64,000 nt of DNA from Streptomyces sclerotialus (GCF_040907265.1 NZ_JBFOHP010000002.1:558001-622000); one strand, 5' to 3'. Numbered from the stretch's first letter, positions 15,815 through 25,077 are shown. Numbers and translations are program-made. Notes: generated by a model from the sequence alone, not told the origin.

Positions 15815-16714
15815 TCAGTTCCCGTCCGACCACACCCGTGCTGCCTCAGCCGCGTGGGCCGCGGCCTGGGTGCGGCCGGCGCGGGCCGCCGCGGCGCGCT
15901 TGGACGGGTCCAGGACGTTACGCCCGAAGGCGGCCCGCGCGGCCCGGTCCGGCGTGATGACCAGTACCTCCGCGCCGTCCGCCACCAGCCGCGCGGCCTG
16001 CGAGCGGGGCGTGGCGACGGGGCCACCGCCCGACGCCATCGGGGCGATCACGACGACGCGCCCGTACCCGGCGGCGAGGTCCACGTTCGCGCACGAGTGG
16101 ACGCCCCCGTCGATCCACCGCCGGTCCCCGATCGTCACGGGCGGCCAGACCCCGGGCACCGCGCAGCTCGCGGCGACCGCGTCGGCCAGCTTCACTCCGC
16201 TGCCGCCGTCGAAGACGCTGCGCTCCCCCGTGTACGCGTCCACCGCCGTGATCATCAGCCGCCTGGCCGGCCACTCCTGCGAGAGCAACCGCCCGGCGAT
16301 CACCGCACGCTGGGTGTTCTCCGGCCCCGTACGGGCGGCCAGCGCCAGTCGCCCCATCCGCGCGCCGAAGGCCACCGCGTCCCGCGACCGCAGCGCGATG
16401 GCCGCGAACCGCGCCATGGACACGGCGCCCATCCGGGCCGGCGCGCCCCCGCCCTGTGCGATGCCGACGGCGCCTGCGGATGCACCGACCGACGGGCCTC
16501 CCGAGGGCCCGGCCAGCTGCCGCTCGTACAGCTCCTCCAACGTCAGCTGCCCGGAGGTGAGCTGCGCGCCGACCAGGGATCCCGCGGACGTGCCGATGAC
16601 GACGTCGGCCGTGCAGAGGTTCACCCCCGCCTCGGCCAGTCCGGCGAGCATCCCGATCTCCCAGCCGATGCCCGTGAGCCCGCCACCGCCCAGCACCAAC
16701 GCCGTACCCGCCAT
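15815..16714 (-). CDS. Patatin-like phospholipase
   Basis: A 299-residue alpha/beta hydrolase of the patatin/RssA type. The oxyanion loop 'GGGGLTGIGWEIG' lies at the N-terminus. The nucleophile elbow is G-T-S-A-G ('VVIGTSAGSLVG'), and the catalytic aspartate sits in 'RWIDGGVHS'. It would hydrolyse fatty-acyl esters by a Ser-Asp dyad. No signal peptide is visible, so it is probably cytosolic or membrane-peripheral. It stands alone, transcribed toward the spermidine-synthase-like gene. Confidence 0.9.
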   Translation of the reverse strand: MAGTALVLGGGGLTGIGWEIGMLAGLAEAGVNLCTADVVIGTSAGSLVGAQLTSGQLTLEELYERQLAGPSGGPSVGASAGAVGIAQGGGAPARMGAVSMARFAAIALRSRDAVAFGARMGRLALAARTGPENTQRAVIAGRLLSQEWPARRLMITAVDAYTGERSVFDGGSGVKLADAVAASCAVPGVWPPVTIGDRRWIDGGVHSCANVDLAAGYGRVVVIAPMASGGGPVATPRSQAARLVADGAEVLVITPDRAARAAFGRNVLDPSKRAAAARAGRTQAAAHAAEAARVWSDGN

Positions 16715-16984
16715 GCGTGCCGCTCTCCGTTCGTCGATCGTCCGACACTTCTCGACTTCTCGATGGTCCGGCGGACCCGTGCTCCACGGGTCCGCCGGAC
16801 GTGCAGTCTTCCATCGAGAACGCGCCTTCGACAGGCCCCATCCGGACCCGGCACGCACGCCCGGACACCCGCGCCCTCGCACAAGAAACTGCACGTGAAC
16901 GCGGGTGTGCAGGTGCACGTGTGGCCGCACGGTACCGGCGCTCGGGGCACGGTCCGAGAGGGGCCGGGCCGGGTTCGGGACGGC

Positions 16985-17075
16985 TCCGCCGCATCACCGG
17001 CGCCACCGGCGTCATCGGCGCCACCGGCCTCGTCGGCACTACCGGCGTCACCGGCTCCGCCGACGTTACCGGCGG
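16985..17075. repeat. 9/12-bp GGCGCCACCGGC-type repeats downstream of tuf
   Basis: About nine imperfect ACCGGC-centred units directly follow the EF-Tu stop codon. The plus-strand translation would be collagen-like (GATGVIGATG), but no start or domain supports a gene. Confidence 0.65.
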
Positions 17076-18326
17076 CTACCGGCGCGCCTCCGGGAGCACG
17101 CTGCGGATCGTGCCGGCGCCGACCGTGCTGCCGCCCTCGCGGATGGCGAAGCCGAGGCCGGGCTCCAACGGCAGGCCGCGGCCCAGCCGTACGGTCACGT
17201 GGACGGTCTCCCCGGGGCGGGCGCTGCCGCGCTCCCCGAGGTCCAGCTCGCCGACCACATCGGCCGTCCGGAGGTAGAACTGCGGCCGGTAGCCGGTCGT
17301 CAGCGGCGTCCGCCGGCCGCCCTCCTCCGCGGACAGCACGTAGACGTCCGCGGTGAACGTGCGGTGCGGAGTGACGCTGCCCGGCGCCGCGATCACCTGG
17401 CCACGGCGGACCGCGTCGCGGGCCACGCCGCGCAGCAGCAGCGCCACGTTGTCGCCCGCCTCCGCGTACTCCATCGGCTTCCCGAAGGTCTCCAGGCCGG
17501 TGACCACGGACAGCGCGCCCGGCCCCGTCATCGGCCCCGCCGCGTCCGCCGCATTCGCCGCGCCCACGATCTCCGCGCGGTCGCCCTTGCGTACGCTGCC
17601 CCGCTCGACCGCGCCCGTGACGACCGTGCCCCGCCCGGTGATCGTCAGGACGTTCTCCACCGGGAGGAGGAACGGCGCGTCCACGTAGCGCTCCGGGATC
17701 GGCACATACGTGTCCACCGCGTCGAGCAGCGCCTCGATGGCCGCCGTCCAGCGCGGGTCGCCCTGCAGGGCGCGCAGCCCGGAGACGCGGACGACCGGTA
17801 CGTGCTCACCGTCGTACCCGTTCGCCGCCAGCAGCTCGCGGATCTCCAGCTCCACCAGGTCGGTGAGTTCGGGGTCCCCGGCGTCGGCCTTGTTGAGGGC
17901 GACGACGAGGTGACGTACCCCGACCTGCCGGGCCAGCAGCACGTGTTCGGCGGTCTGCGGCATGACCCCGTCGAGCGCGGAGACGACGAGGATCGCGCCG
18001 TCGAGCTGCGCGGCGCCGGTGACCATGTTCTTGATGAAGTCGGCGTGGCCCGGCATGTCCACGTGCGCGTAGTGCCGTGTGCTCGTCTCGTACTCGACGT
18101 GCGCGATGTTGATGGTGATGCCGCGGGCGCTCTCCTCCGGGGCCCGGTCGATGCGGTCGAACGGGACGTACGTACCGCTGCCGCGGTCGCTGAGGACCTT
18201 GGTGAGGGCGGCGGTCAGGGTGGTCTTGCCATGATCGACATGGCCGATCGTGCCGATGTTGAGGTGAGGCTTGGTACGCAGGTAGGCCGGCTTGGGGCTG
18301 TTCGCCCGGTTCTGGGTCTGGGACAT
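17076..18326 (-). CDS. tuf: Divergent elongation factor Tu paralogue (Tuf3-like)
   Basis: A 416-residue translation GTPase with all EF-Tu domains. The G motifs are GHVDHGKT (28-35), the effector GIT (69-71), DMPGH (90-94) and NKAD (145-148). Domains 2 and 3 follow ('[34 protein letters not shown]', '[13 protein letters not shown]'). It is clearly diverged from housekeeping EF-Tu (NKCD-type motif changed, inserted alanines near '[11 protein letters not shown]'). It is not inside a rpsL-rpsG-fusA-tuf operon, which fits the second or third tuf of streptomycetes. A role under stress or antibiotic (elfamycin) challenge is possible but not shown here. Confidence 0.9.
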   Translation of the reverse strand: MSQTQNRANSPKPAYLRTKPHLNIGTIGHVDHGKTTLTAALTKVLSDRGSGTYVPFDRIDRAPEESARGITINIAHVEYETSTRHYAHVDMPGHADFIKNMVTGAAQLDGAILVVSALDGVMPQTAEHVLLARQVGVRHLVVALNKADAGDPELTDLVELEIRELLAANGYDGEHVPVVRVSGLRALQGDPRWTAAIEALLDAVDTYVPIPERYVDAPFLLPVENVLTITGRGTVVTGAVERGSVRKGDRAEIVGAANAADAAGPMTGPGALSVVTGLETFGKPMEYAEAGDNVALLLRGVARDAVRRGQVIAAPGSVTPHRTFTADVYVLSAEEGGRRTPLTTGYRPQFYLRTADVVGELDLGERGSARPGETVHVTVRLGRGLPLEPGLGFAIREGGSTVGAGTIRSVLPEARR

Positions 18327-18762
18327 GGGTCTGAGGTCTCCTCGCGCGCCCGGGCAGGCGTGACGGCCTGCGGTGACGCGGTGCTGCGACGCTGCGGCGA
18401 CGGCGGCGGCTCACGACCGCCGTACGGACCCCTGGCCTGGCCGACCCTCCCCCTGCGGGGCCCGCCGGACGATCCGGGAAGGGTCAGCTTCGGACGCCGC
18501 CGAGTGCGGCGCAGGAGACGGCTGCCACGGCAGCGGCATGAGGAATGACGGCAGCCTTCGGCGCGTCCGCGGCAGCGGACCTGAGCGCGTGGAAGGCAAA
18601 CCGGTTCATGGCACAAAGGATCGCGGGCGGACGCCGCCACGTCGACCTATTTTTGCGCTGCACGGGTCCCTGGCAGCCGGCGTGTCGCAGCGACCCCCGC
18701 CTCGTCCCTCACGCCCGGTCACCCGTACACACTTATTACACCGTTCTGACACCCGGTTCGGT
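18327..18762. other. Non-coding spacer upstream of tuf paralogue and TVP38 gene
   Basis: About 435 nt between two divergent genes. It should contain both promoters. I see no reliable ORF or RNA structure. Confidence 0.5.
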
Positions 18763-18768
18763 TACGCT
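18763..18768 (+). promoter_or_regulatory. -10 box of a probable leaderless promoter
   Basis: TACGCT lies 6 nt before ATG 18775, so transcription would begin at or next to the start codon. There is no ribosome-binding sequence. Confidence 0.5.
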
Positions 18769-18774
18769 CCCCTG

Positions 18775-19485
18775 ATGCTCGACTCCGCTGCCCCGCCCGA
18801 CGCCTTCGCCGTGCGCTGTACGCGGCTCCTCCTGTCGCCCTGGTCCCGGCTGGGACTGCTCGTCGTCCTGCTCGCCTGCGCCGCGATCGCCATGGTCGTA
18901 TGGCAGCCGCAGCGCCTGCTCGCCCACGGGTGGCCGCCCCAACTGTCCGGCGGGACAGCCGTGGTGCTCTTCACCGTCGCGTACGGCCTGTGCACCACGG
19001 CCTTCGTCCCGCGCCCCGTGCTGAACGCCGCGGCCGGTGCGCTCTTCGGCGCCCAGATCGGTACACCGGCTGCGCTGCTGGGCACGGTGCTCGGTTCCGG
19101 GCTCGCGTTCGGTCTCGGCCGGCTGCTGGGCCAGGACGCGCTGCGGCCGCTGCTGCGTGCCCGCTGGCTGACCGCCGCCGACCGGCAGTTGAGCCGGCAC
19201 GGCTTCCGCTCCATGCTGGCGATCCGGCTCTTCCCCGGCCTGCCCTTCGCCGCGACCAACTACTGCGCCGCGGTGTCCCGTATGCGGTGGCCGGCGTTCC
19301 TCCTCGCGACGGGGCTCGGCAGCATCCCGAACACCGCCGCGTACGTCGTGGCCGGTGCCCAGGCGTCCACTCCCACGTCGCCCGCATTTCTGATCTCGAT
19401 GGGCTTCATCGCCGTCACGGGTTTGGCAGCGGTCGCCGTCGCCTGGTGGAAGCGCGGCGCATTGCGCGGTAATTCGGATTCCTGA
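18775..19485 (+). CDS. TVP38/TMEM64 family membrane protein
   Basis: A 236-residue membrane protein of the TVP38/TMEM64 (VTT domain) group, related to DedA. Helix 1 is 'LGLLVVLLACAAIAMVVW', and the family core includes 'FVPRPVLNAAAGALFGAQIGTPAALLGTVLGSGLAFGLGRLLG' and 'RLFPGLPFAATNYCAAVSRM'. About six hydrophobic segments are visible. Relatives act in lipid scrambling or membrane homeostasis. The stop codon lies inside a 24-bp tandem duplication. Confidence 0.88.
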   Translation: MLDSAAPPDAFAVRCTRLLLSPWSRLGLLVVLLACAAIAMVVWQPQRLLAHGWPPQLSGGTAVVLFTVAYGLCTTAFVPRPVLNAAAGALFGAQIGTPAALLGTVLGSGLAFGLGRLLGQDALRPLLRARWLTAADRQLSRHGFRSMLAIRLFPGLPFAATNYCAAVSRMRWPAFLLATGLGSIPNTAAYVVAGAQASTPTSPAFLISMGFIAVTGLAAVAVAWWKRGALRGNSDS

Positions 19486-19521
19486 CCCTGGCAGGTATCG
19501 GATTCCTGACCCTGGCGGGTA
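19474..19521 (+). repeat. 24-bp tandem duplication spanning a stop codon
   Basis: TCGGATTCCTGACCCTGGCA(GGTA) is present twice, at 19474-19497 and 19498-19521, with a single mismatch. The stop of the TVP38 gene (19483-19485) is in copy 1. Because the unit is 24 bp, copy 2 repeats the same stop in the same frame. Confidence 0.88.
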
Positions 19522-19747
19522 AAGGACGACTGCGGATGCATGTGCATCAGCGGATGCGTCCGGCGCATGCATCGACATCTGCATTTGTGAACCGCGACAC
19601 AGTGCGCCGCACCACAGATGTCGATGCGCTTCCCCTTGCTTACGGCTCATGCTCGGGGCGCCACCCGTCAATTCCCCGCATCTCGATCCGCGAAGGCTTC
19701 ACCGATGACCGCTCCTGAGTAAAACTCATTCAGTTCCGGTCAATCGC

Positions 19748-20218
19748 CTATGCGGTACGAGCCATTCCCCTTTCGCAGGCGAGTTGCGCCGATGCGCCGC
19801 CCCCGGCCGGCGCGCCCGTACGCGGCACCCAGCTGACCGCGACCTCCGCCCAGCACCGCTTGCCCGTCGGCGTCCGCTCGGCACCGTGGTCGACGGATAA
19901 CGCCGCGACGAGGAACAGCCCTCGCCCGCCCTCGTCGTCCAGGTCCGCGAGACACGCGCTCGGCAGCTCGGTACTGGAGTCGGAAACCTCGATCAGCAGG
20001 ACCTCACCGTGCAACCGGGCGCTGACGGCGACGGAGTCACCGCCCGCGTGCTGGACGGCGTTGGTGATCAATTCGCTGGTTACCAGTTCGACGTTCTGGA
20101 GTGACTGGGCGTCGAACTGCACGCTCCAGTTCCGTAAGTCGCTCATTACCCGGCGCCGCGCTGCTGCTGCGGCGGCGGGCGTACCAGGCACGGAGAAGCT
20201 GAGCCCGTGCGCTTGCAT
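19748..20218 (-). CDS. RsbW-like ATP-binding (anti-sigma/regulatory kinase) protein
   Basis: A 156-residue GHKL-type ATPase domain. The N-box is 'VELVTSELITNAVQHA', the G1 region 'LLIEVSDSST' and the G2 'DEGGRGLFLV'. Hundreds of similar stand-alone domains occur in Streptomyces and are thought to bind or phosphorylate anti-sigma-factor antagonists. ATG 20218 has AGGAGG 7 nt upstream. It is divergent from the XRE regulator gene, with a shared promoter region of about 170 nt. Confidence 0.9.
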   Translation of the reverse strand: MQAHGLSFSVPGTPAAAAAARRRVMSDLRNWSVQFDAQSLQNVELVTSELITNAVQHAGGDSVAVSARLHGEVLLIEVSDSSTELPSACLADLDDEGGRGLFLVAALSVDHGAERTPTGKRCWAEVAVSWVPRTGAPAGGGASAQLACERGMARTA

Positions 20219-20391
20219 GAGTGGCCTCCTGACTGAGTGGGCAACTCAGGCAAGCAGCGAAACGGCCGTGGTGGCCAGATCGGACGTCGCCGCCGCATGA
20301 CTTATGCAGGAGTTGCATCACTCTCGATTATGGTTTCATTACGCTCGGTTGAGCAGTCAGGATCGGCGACGGCAAAGGGGCCGTGGCACAC

Positions 20392-21669
20392 ATGGTCGAC
20401 GCACAAAGTGAAGCGAAGAGGCTGGGCGAGGTGATCCGCCGGGCGCGAGTGCTGAAGAAGCGCTCGCAAGCGGATGTCGCCAGAGCCCTTGGCTATCACC
20501 AGTCGAAAGTGAGCCGCCTGGAAGGCGGCCGGGGCACCGAAGACACCCGATTGTTGCGCGAAGTCGCACAGGTTCTCGGTATTCCGCTGGACAGTCTCGG
20601 CCTTGCTGCCTCCCCGGATGCAAGCACCGCCGACCCTGAGGCAGAGGACATGTACCGCCGCACCTTCCTCGCCGCGAGCATCGCTGCGCTCGCGACGCCC
20701 GACGTACCGGCCCCCGTCGCCCACGACGACCTGGTCCGTTCACTCCTCCCCGGCCCGGGCAAGACGCCCGCCAGGCCGGTACTGAAACTCGCCGAGCTGA
20801 AGGAACGGGTGGCCGCCGTCCGCCGGCTGTTCAGCACCTGCAGTTACAAGGAACTGGAGGGCGACATCCCCGGCGTGATCGCCGATCTGCGGAACGCGGC
20901 CGAACACAATTCGGCCGACGTTCCGCATCTTTCCGGCCTCCTTGCCACCGTGTACCAGACCGCGGTCGGCCTGCTGCTCAAGCAGAGCGACCACGGGAAC
21001 GCCTGGCTCGCGGTCGGCCGCGCGATGGCGGAGGCCGAGCGCTCCGGAGACCCGGTGGTGCTCGCGTCCAGTGTCCGCGTCCACGCGCACGTACTGGTAC
21101 GCGAGAAGCACGCCGCGCAAGCGGTGGCGATCGTCCGGCACACCGCTGACCAGCTCTGCGGGTCCTACGACCGGCGCCCGGCGCAGTATCTGGCCGCACT
21201 CGGGCTGATGCTGCTGCGCGGTGTCACCGCGGCCAGCAGCAGCGGCGACCGGGCCGCGACCCGCGAGTTCCTCGACGAGGCGCGCGAGGTCGCGCGGTAC
21301 GTCGCCCACGACCGGCCGGACGCCTGGGCCAACTTCAGCCCCACCAACGTGGAGCTGCACACCGTCAGCGCGTCCGTCTCGCTCGGTGACGCGGGGCAGG
21401 CGCTGGAGGCCGCGCGCCCCCTCATGCGCCGACACATCCCCGTACCGGAGCGGCGCGCGGGCCTGTGGGTGGACGTGGCCCGGGCCTACAGCCAGCAGGG
21501 CAAGCTCGCCGACGCCTTCCAGGCGCTGCGGATCGCCGAGCGCTGCGCATCCCAGGACATCCGCCGGCCCGCCGTGCGCGAGATGGTTGCCGACATGGCC
21601 GCGCGCGACCGCCACCGCGCCCTCCCCGAGCTGCACCTGTTCAGCCGCCGCCTGGGAGCACAGGCGTGA
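20392..21669 (+). CDS. XRE-family helix-turn-helix regulator with TPR-like C-terminus
   Basis: A 425-residue regulator. The N-terminal HTH is 'LGEVIRRARVLKKRSQADVARALGYHQSKVSRLEGG' (about 9-44); the remainder is helical and TPR-like, ending 'LHLFSRRLGAQA'. This layout is typical of Streptomyces regulators paired with RsbW-like ATPases. AAAGGGG (20374-20380) is 11 nt from ATG 20392 but only 2 nt from GTG 20383, so ATG is preferred. The stop overlaps the next gene by GTGA. Confidence 0.88.
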   Translation: MVDAQSEAKRLGEVIRRARVLKKRSQADVARALGYHQSKVSRLEGGRGTEDTRLLREVAQVLGIPLDSLGLAASPDASTADPEAEDMYRRTFLAASIAALATPDVPAPVAHDDLVRSLLPGPGKTPARPVLKLAELKERVAAVRRLFSTCSYKELEGDIPGVIADLRNAAEHNSADVPHLSGLLATVYQTAVGLLLKQSDHGNAWLAVGRAMAEAERSGDPVVLASSVRVHAHVLVREKHAAQAVAIVRHTADQLCGSYDRRPAQYLAALGLMLLRGVTAASSSGDRAATREFLDEAREVARYVAHDRPDAWANFSPTNVELHTVSASVSLGDAGQALEAARPLMRRHIPVPERRAGLWVDVARAYSQQGKLADAFQALRIAERCASQDIRRPAVREMVADMAARDRHRALPELHLFSRRLGAQA

Positions 21670-22457
21670 TCCAGCAGGACAGCCGCAGCAGCAGCACGAC
21701 CGGTGGTGAAGGGAGCGGCCGGGAAAAGGCGGGGACCGACGACCATGCGGAGGCCGACAGTAAGGCGGAGCTACCGTCGGCCGGGAGCGGGACGGAGGCA
21801 CCGGCGACCGGTGGACCGCAGACGGCCGGCGGGACGGAGGCAGCCGGCGGGCAGGCGGGGTGGGTGGTCCGTGGCAGCACGGCTCGCACCTCGGCTCCCG
21901 GCGCGGCTCCTACGCCTTCCACGACGGGCCGGAATCCCTTCCTGTACGTCGTCCTCTGCGCGGCGGGCATAGCCGACGACGTGACCAAGCTGATCACGCC
22001 CGCGCTGCAACGCACCTGGCGCGTCGGCGTCATCGCCACGCCGCGCGGCCGGGAGTGCATCGACGCCGCCGCCATCGAGGCCCAGACCGGTTATCCCGTA
22101 CGGTCGGCATGGCGTGCGCCGGGCGAGTCGCGCCCGCTGCCGCCCGCCGACGCGATCGCGGTCGCCCCGGCGACGTTCAACACGATCAACAAGTGGGCCC
22201 AGGGCATCTCCGACACCCTCGCGCTGGGCATCCTGTGCGAGGCACACGGCTTCGGCATCCCCATCGCCGCGCTGCCCTACCTGAACTCCGCGCAAGCCGC
22301 GCATCCCGCATACGCGCAGAGCCTGGCCCGGTTGCGCCGCATGGGCGTCCTGCTCGGCGACTACGCCCCGCACCAGCCCGGCACGGGCGGCGGCCGCGTC
22401 CACTTCCGCTGGGAACAGGCACTCGACCTGCTGGCCCCGGCACTGGAACGACGCTAG
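21666..22457 (+). CDS. Flavoprotein (phosphopantothenoylcysteine decarboxylase-like fold)
   Basis: A 263-residue protein. Residues 1-95 are a low-complexity Gly/Ala/Thr/Ser-rich region; a HFCD-type flavin-binding domain follows. Visible marks are 'LYVVLCAAGIADDVTKLI', 'RVGVIATPRGRECIDAAAIEAQTGYPV', and 'ADAIAVAPATFNTINKWAQGISDTLALGIL', the PASANT-like FMN-binding stretch. Family members decarboxylate cysteinyl peptides or related substrates using FMN. The GTG start overlaps the XRE stop, so the two are co-translated; the functional link is not obvious. Confidence 0.82.
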   Translation: MIQQDSRSSSTTGGEGSGREKAGTDDHAEADSKAELPSAGSGTEAPATGGPQTAGGTEAAGGQAGWVVRGSTARTSAPGAAPTPSTTGRNPFLYVVLCAAGIADDVTKLITPALQRTWRVGVIATPRGRECIDAAAIEAQTGYPVRSAWRAPGESRPLPPADAIAVAPATFNTINKWAQGISDTLALGILCEAHGFGIPIAALPYLNSAQAAHPAYAQSLARLRRMGVLLGDYAPHQPGTGGGRVHFRWEQALDLLAPALERR

Positions 22458-22529
22458 GCCGCGGGGCCGCCGAGGCGGGGCCGGGCCGGCGGGGCACACC
22501 CGTCGGCCCGCGCCCCGCCGAAGGCCCGC

Positions 22530-22550
22530 GCCCGGCGGGCCCCGCCGGGC
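22530..22550. terminator. Strong GC hairpin after the flavoprotein gene
   Basis: GCCCGGCGG (22530-22538) and CCGCCGGGC (22542-22550) pair perfectly around a 3-nt loop, about 75 nt past the flavoprotein stop, in a block with further GC-rich inverted arms (about 22485-22525). Confidence 0.65.
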
Positions 22551-23003
22551 CCCCGGCGTACCGGAGGTAACCCCGATCGGTCCGGTACCGGACCGGTTCC
22601 GGGCCGATGTCTGACCGGTGCCGGGCCGGGAGGCGCCCCGCGCGAGGGCCGGGCCGATCGCCTGTCGATCACTTCGGGACGCTACGCTGCCCTACGACCG
22701 GCGCAAGATCGCGCCCTAGCCCGCCCACGAGCCACCCGATCACCAGCTGTGCCATCAGTGACCCGCACGTGCGTCTGCACGCGTTCGCGCCCCGCGTCCC
22801 GTGTCGCGCTCCGGGGTCGCCTGATGCTGCACAAGCCGAGCCAGAGCAAAGGGCCAGCCTGAGGACGACGACCACCACCACGACCGACTTCCTGAACCGG
22901 CACGCACAGCGGCCGCACGCACGACGGCCGCCACCCCGAATTCCCCGCTGGCCTGCACAATCGCCGGTCGCGGCACGATCACCTTCCGGATGGCGTACTA
23001 CCC
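22551..23003. other. Spacer upstream of uppP
   Basis: About 450 nt without a supported gene. It must hold the uppP promoter. TACTAC lies only 2 nt before the ATG and there is no Shine-Dalgarno site, so the exact start of transcription is unclear. Confidence 0.45.
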
Positions 23004-23876
23004 ATGTCTTGGTTTGAATCATTCATCCTTGGGCTTGTCCAAGGCCTGACCGAATTCCTTCCGATCTCGTCCAGTGCGCATCTGCGCCTGACCGCGGCCT
23101 TCGCAGGGTGGCACGACCCGGGCGCCGCGTTCACCGCGATCACTCAGATCGGTACCGAGACGGCCGTACTGATCTACTTCCGCAAGGACATCGTCCGGAT
23201 CATCTCGGCCTGGGCCCGCTCGCTGGGGAACAAGGCGATGCGGCAGGACCACGACGCCCAGATGGGCTGGCTGGTGATCATCGGCTCCATCCCGATCGGC
23301 GTCCTCGGCATCACCCTCAAGGACGCGATCGAGGGCCCGTTCCGCGACCTCCGCCTGATCGCCACGACCCTCATCGTGCTGGGAATCGTCCTCGGCATCG
23401 CCGACCGCCTGGCGGCGCGCGACGAGTCCGGCGGCCGGCACCGCGCCGCGAAGCAGCGCAAGACGCTCACCGACCTCAGCGTCAAGGACGGCCTGCTCTA
23501 CGGCGTCTGCCAGGCGATGGCTCTGATCCCCGGCGTCTCGCGCTCGGGCGCCACGATCAGCGGCGGCCTGCTCATGGGGTACACGCGCGAAGCCGCCGCC
23601 CGTTACTCGTTCCTGCTCGCGATCCCGGCCGTACTGGCCTCCGGCGTCTTCGAACTGAAGGACGCCGGCGAGGGCCACGTCTCCTGGCCCCCGACCATCT
23701 TCGCCACGATCATCGCCTTCGTGGTCGGATACGCAGTGATCGCATGGTTCATGAAGTTCATCACCACCAAGTCCTTCATGCCCTTCGTCATCTACCGCGT
23801 CCTGCTGGGCATCGCCCTCTTCGTCCTCATCGGCATGGGCGTGCTGAGCCCGCACGCCGGAGAGTCGGCCGGCTGA
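23004..23876 (+). CDS. uppP: Undecaprenyl-diphosphatase (BacA/UppP)
   Basis: A 290-residue integral membrane enzyme that dephosphorylates undecaprenyl diphosphate to recycle the lipid carrier of peptidoglycan synthesis; high levels give bacitracin tolerance. Both active-site motifs are present: '[14 protein letters not shown]' (residues about 15-28) and '[13 protein letters not shown]'. About eight membrane spans are visible, with a somewhat long Arg/Lys-rich loop ([15 protein letters not shown]) in the middle. A hairpin terminator follows. Confidence 0.95.
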   Translation: MSWFESFILGLVQGLTEFLPISSSAHLRLTAAFAGWHDPGAAFTAITQIGTETAVLIYFRKDIVRIISAWARSLGNKAMRQDHDAQMGWLVIIGSIPIGVLGITLKDAIEGPFRDLRLIATTLIVLGIVLGIADRLAARDESGGRHRAAKQRKTLTDLSVKDGLLYGVCQAMALIPGVSRSGATISGGLLMGYTREAAARYSFLLAIPAVLASGVFELKDAGEGHVSWPPTIFATIIAFVVGYAVIAWFMKFITTKSFMPFVIYRVLLGIALFVLIGMGVLSPHAGESAG

Positions 23877-23896
23877 CCACGGCCGAAGCCCGCTCC

Positions 23897-23929
23897 ACGC
23901 CCCGCCCGGCTCTGTCCGAGGCGGGGCGT
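23897..23929 (+). terminator. Terminator hairpin after uppP
   Basis: ACGCCCCGCC (23897-23906) pairs with GGCGGGGCGT (23920-23929) over a 13-nt loop, about 20 nt after the uppP stop. Confidence 0.75.
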
Positions 23930-24253
23930 CGGCGTTCCGCACCGCGGCCCCGTGGGCGGCCGTTCCCGGTAGCCCCGCCCCCCGCGCTGTCAGGGAGCGG
24001 GGCCGGTCCGAGTAGCGCCAGCAGCTCGGATATGAACGTTGCTCACCGTAGTGGGGGCCACTGACAATCCCCGTCGCGCTGCCTGGTGGCGGCCCGTTCC
24101 CGGCTGCTCCGGCACCGCGTTCACCTGCGCTTCCAGGTTTCCAGGCGCCAGTAATTCCCCCGTAGGAGTGAACCAGCCGTACCCCTGCCTTCCTTGACGG
24201 TCCTGTCCCGCTCGGGAAACGTGACCATCCGAGGCCGATCTCGAAGGAGCGCC

Positions 24254-24835
24254 GTGGGCGAGAACAAGGACCGCATGCTGGCCGGTGACTGGTACGTCCC
24301 CGACGACCCCGAGCTCCGCGCGGACACCGAACGCCGCATCGAGCTCTGCGCGGCCTTCAACGCGGCCGCCGGACACACCCCCGGCACGTACGACCCGGCC
24401 CGGCGCGATGCGCTGCTGCAGGAGCTCCTCGGATCGGTGGGCGCTGACGTACGCATCCGCCCGCCCTTCCACTGCGACTACGGATACCTGATCGGCATCG
24501 GCTCCGGTACGTTCATCAACTTCGGGGCTGTCCTCCTCGATGCCGCGCCCATCACCATCGGCGCGCACGTCCAGATCGGCCCCAACGTGCAGCTGCTCAC
24601 CCCCACCCATGAACTCGACGCCGAGCGGCGCCGGGCCGGCTGGGAGAAGGCACTGCCCGTGACCATCGGCGACAACGTCTGGCTCGGCGGCGGGGTGATC
24701 GTCTGCCCCGGCGTGACCATCGGCGACAACACCGTGGTGGGTGCCGGCTCCGTCGTCACCAAGAATCTGCCGGCGGGCGTCCTCGCCGTCGGCAACCCCG
24801 CCCGCGTACTGCGCAAGCTGGACGAGCCCGGCTGA
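24254..24835 (+). CDS. Sugar O-acetyltransferase (maltose/galactoside acetyltransferase type)
   Basis: A 193-residue acetyl-CoA-dependent transferase of the LacA/Maa group. The N-terminal Mac domain begins 'DRMLAGDWYVPDDPELRADTERR'. The left-handed beta-helix follows, with 'GSGTFINFGAVLLDAAPITIGAHVQIGPNVQLLTPTHELDAERR'; its His (THELD) is the catalytic base of the family. It ends with 'GAGSVVTKNLPAGVLAVGNPARVLR'. GTG 24254 has AAGGAG 4 nt upstream. A single-gene unit. Confidence 0.92.
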   Translation: MGENKDRMLAGDWYVPDDPELRADTERRIELCAAFNAAAGHTPGTYDPARRDALLQELLGSVGADVRIRPPFHCDYGYLIGIGSGTFINFGAVLLDAAPITIGAHVQIGPNVQLLTPTHELDAERRRAGWEKALPVTIGDNVWLGGGVIVCPGVTIGDNTVVGAGSVVTKNLPAGVLAVGNPARVLRKLDEPG

Positions 24836-24878
24836 AGCCGGCGTCGATAACTCTCGGCCGGTTGTCAGTGCCTGCCCC

Positions 24879-24884
24879 TAATAT
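24879..24884 (+). promoter_or_regulatory. -10 box of a probable leaderless promoter
   Basis: TAATAT is 7 nt upstream of ATG 24892, with no Shine-Dalgarno site between. It is the clearest leaderless promoter in the window. Confidence 0.55.
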
Positions 24885-24891
24885 GTGTTCC

Positions 24892-25077
24892 ATGTCCGCA
24901 ACTCAGCTTCTTCCGGGCCAAGTCCGCCCTTCTGCCGCCGAAGTGAACGACTCCATACGGCGGTTCGTCAGGGCTCGGCGCGGGTGTGCCTGGACGGCGG
25001 AGGACCGCGAGGAGTACGCACGGCTCGTGGCGGCCTGGACATCGGCGATGCGGGACGAGATCGTCACGGCGGCCTGA
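24892..25077 (+). CDS. Small conserved-looking actinobacterial protein, 61 aa
   Basis: A 61-residue protein of unknown function: 'AAEVNDSIRRFVRARRGCAWTAEDREEYARLVAAW'. It is mostly helical, with a basic patch (RRFVRARRG) and an acidic second half. Codon third positions are GC-rich as in neighbours, and the leaderless promoter supports expression. Similar short proteins are widespread in Streptomyces, often annotated hypothetical. A longer start at 24862 would ignore the promoter. Confidence 0.65.
   Translation: MSATQLLPGQVRPSAAEVNDSIRRFVRARRGCAWTAEDREEYARLVAAWTSAMRDEIVTAA

Noticed and set aside
16985..17075. Collagen-like GAT/GVI repeat protein
   Set aside because: There is no start codon with a ribosome site and the repeat runs against the 3' end of tuf; it is simple-sequence DNA.
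22551..23003. tRNA or small RNA in the spacer upstream of uppP
   Set aside because: No cloverleaf or conserved RNA motif could be recognised; only GC-rich inverted arms near the previous gene.
23996..24253. Short ORFs between uppP and the acetyltransferase
   Set aside because: They lack ribosome sites and family features; the only supported start is GTG 24254 with AAGGAG.
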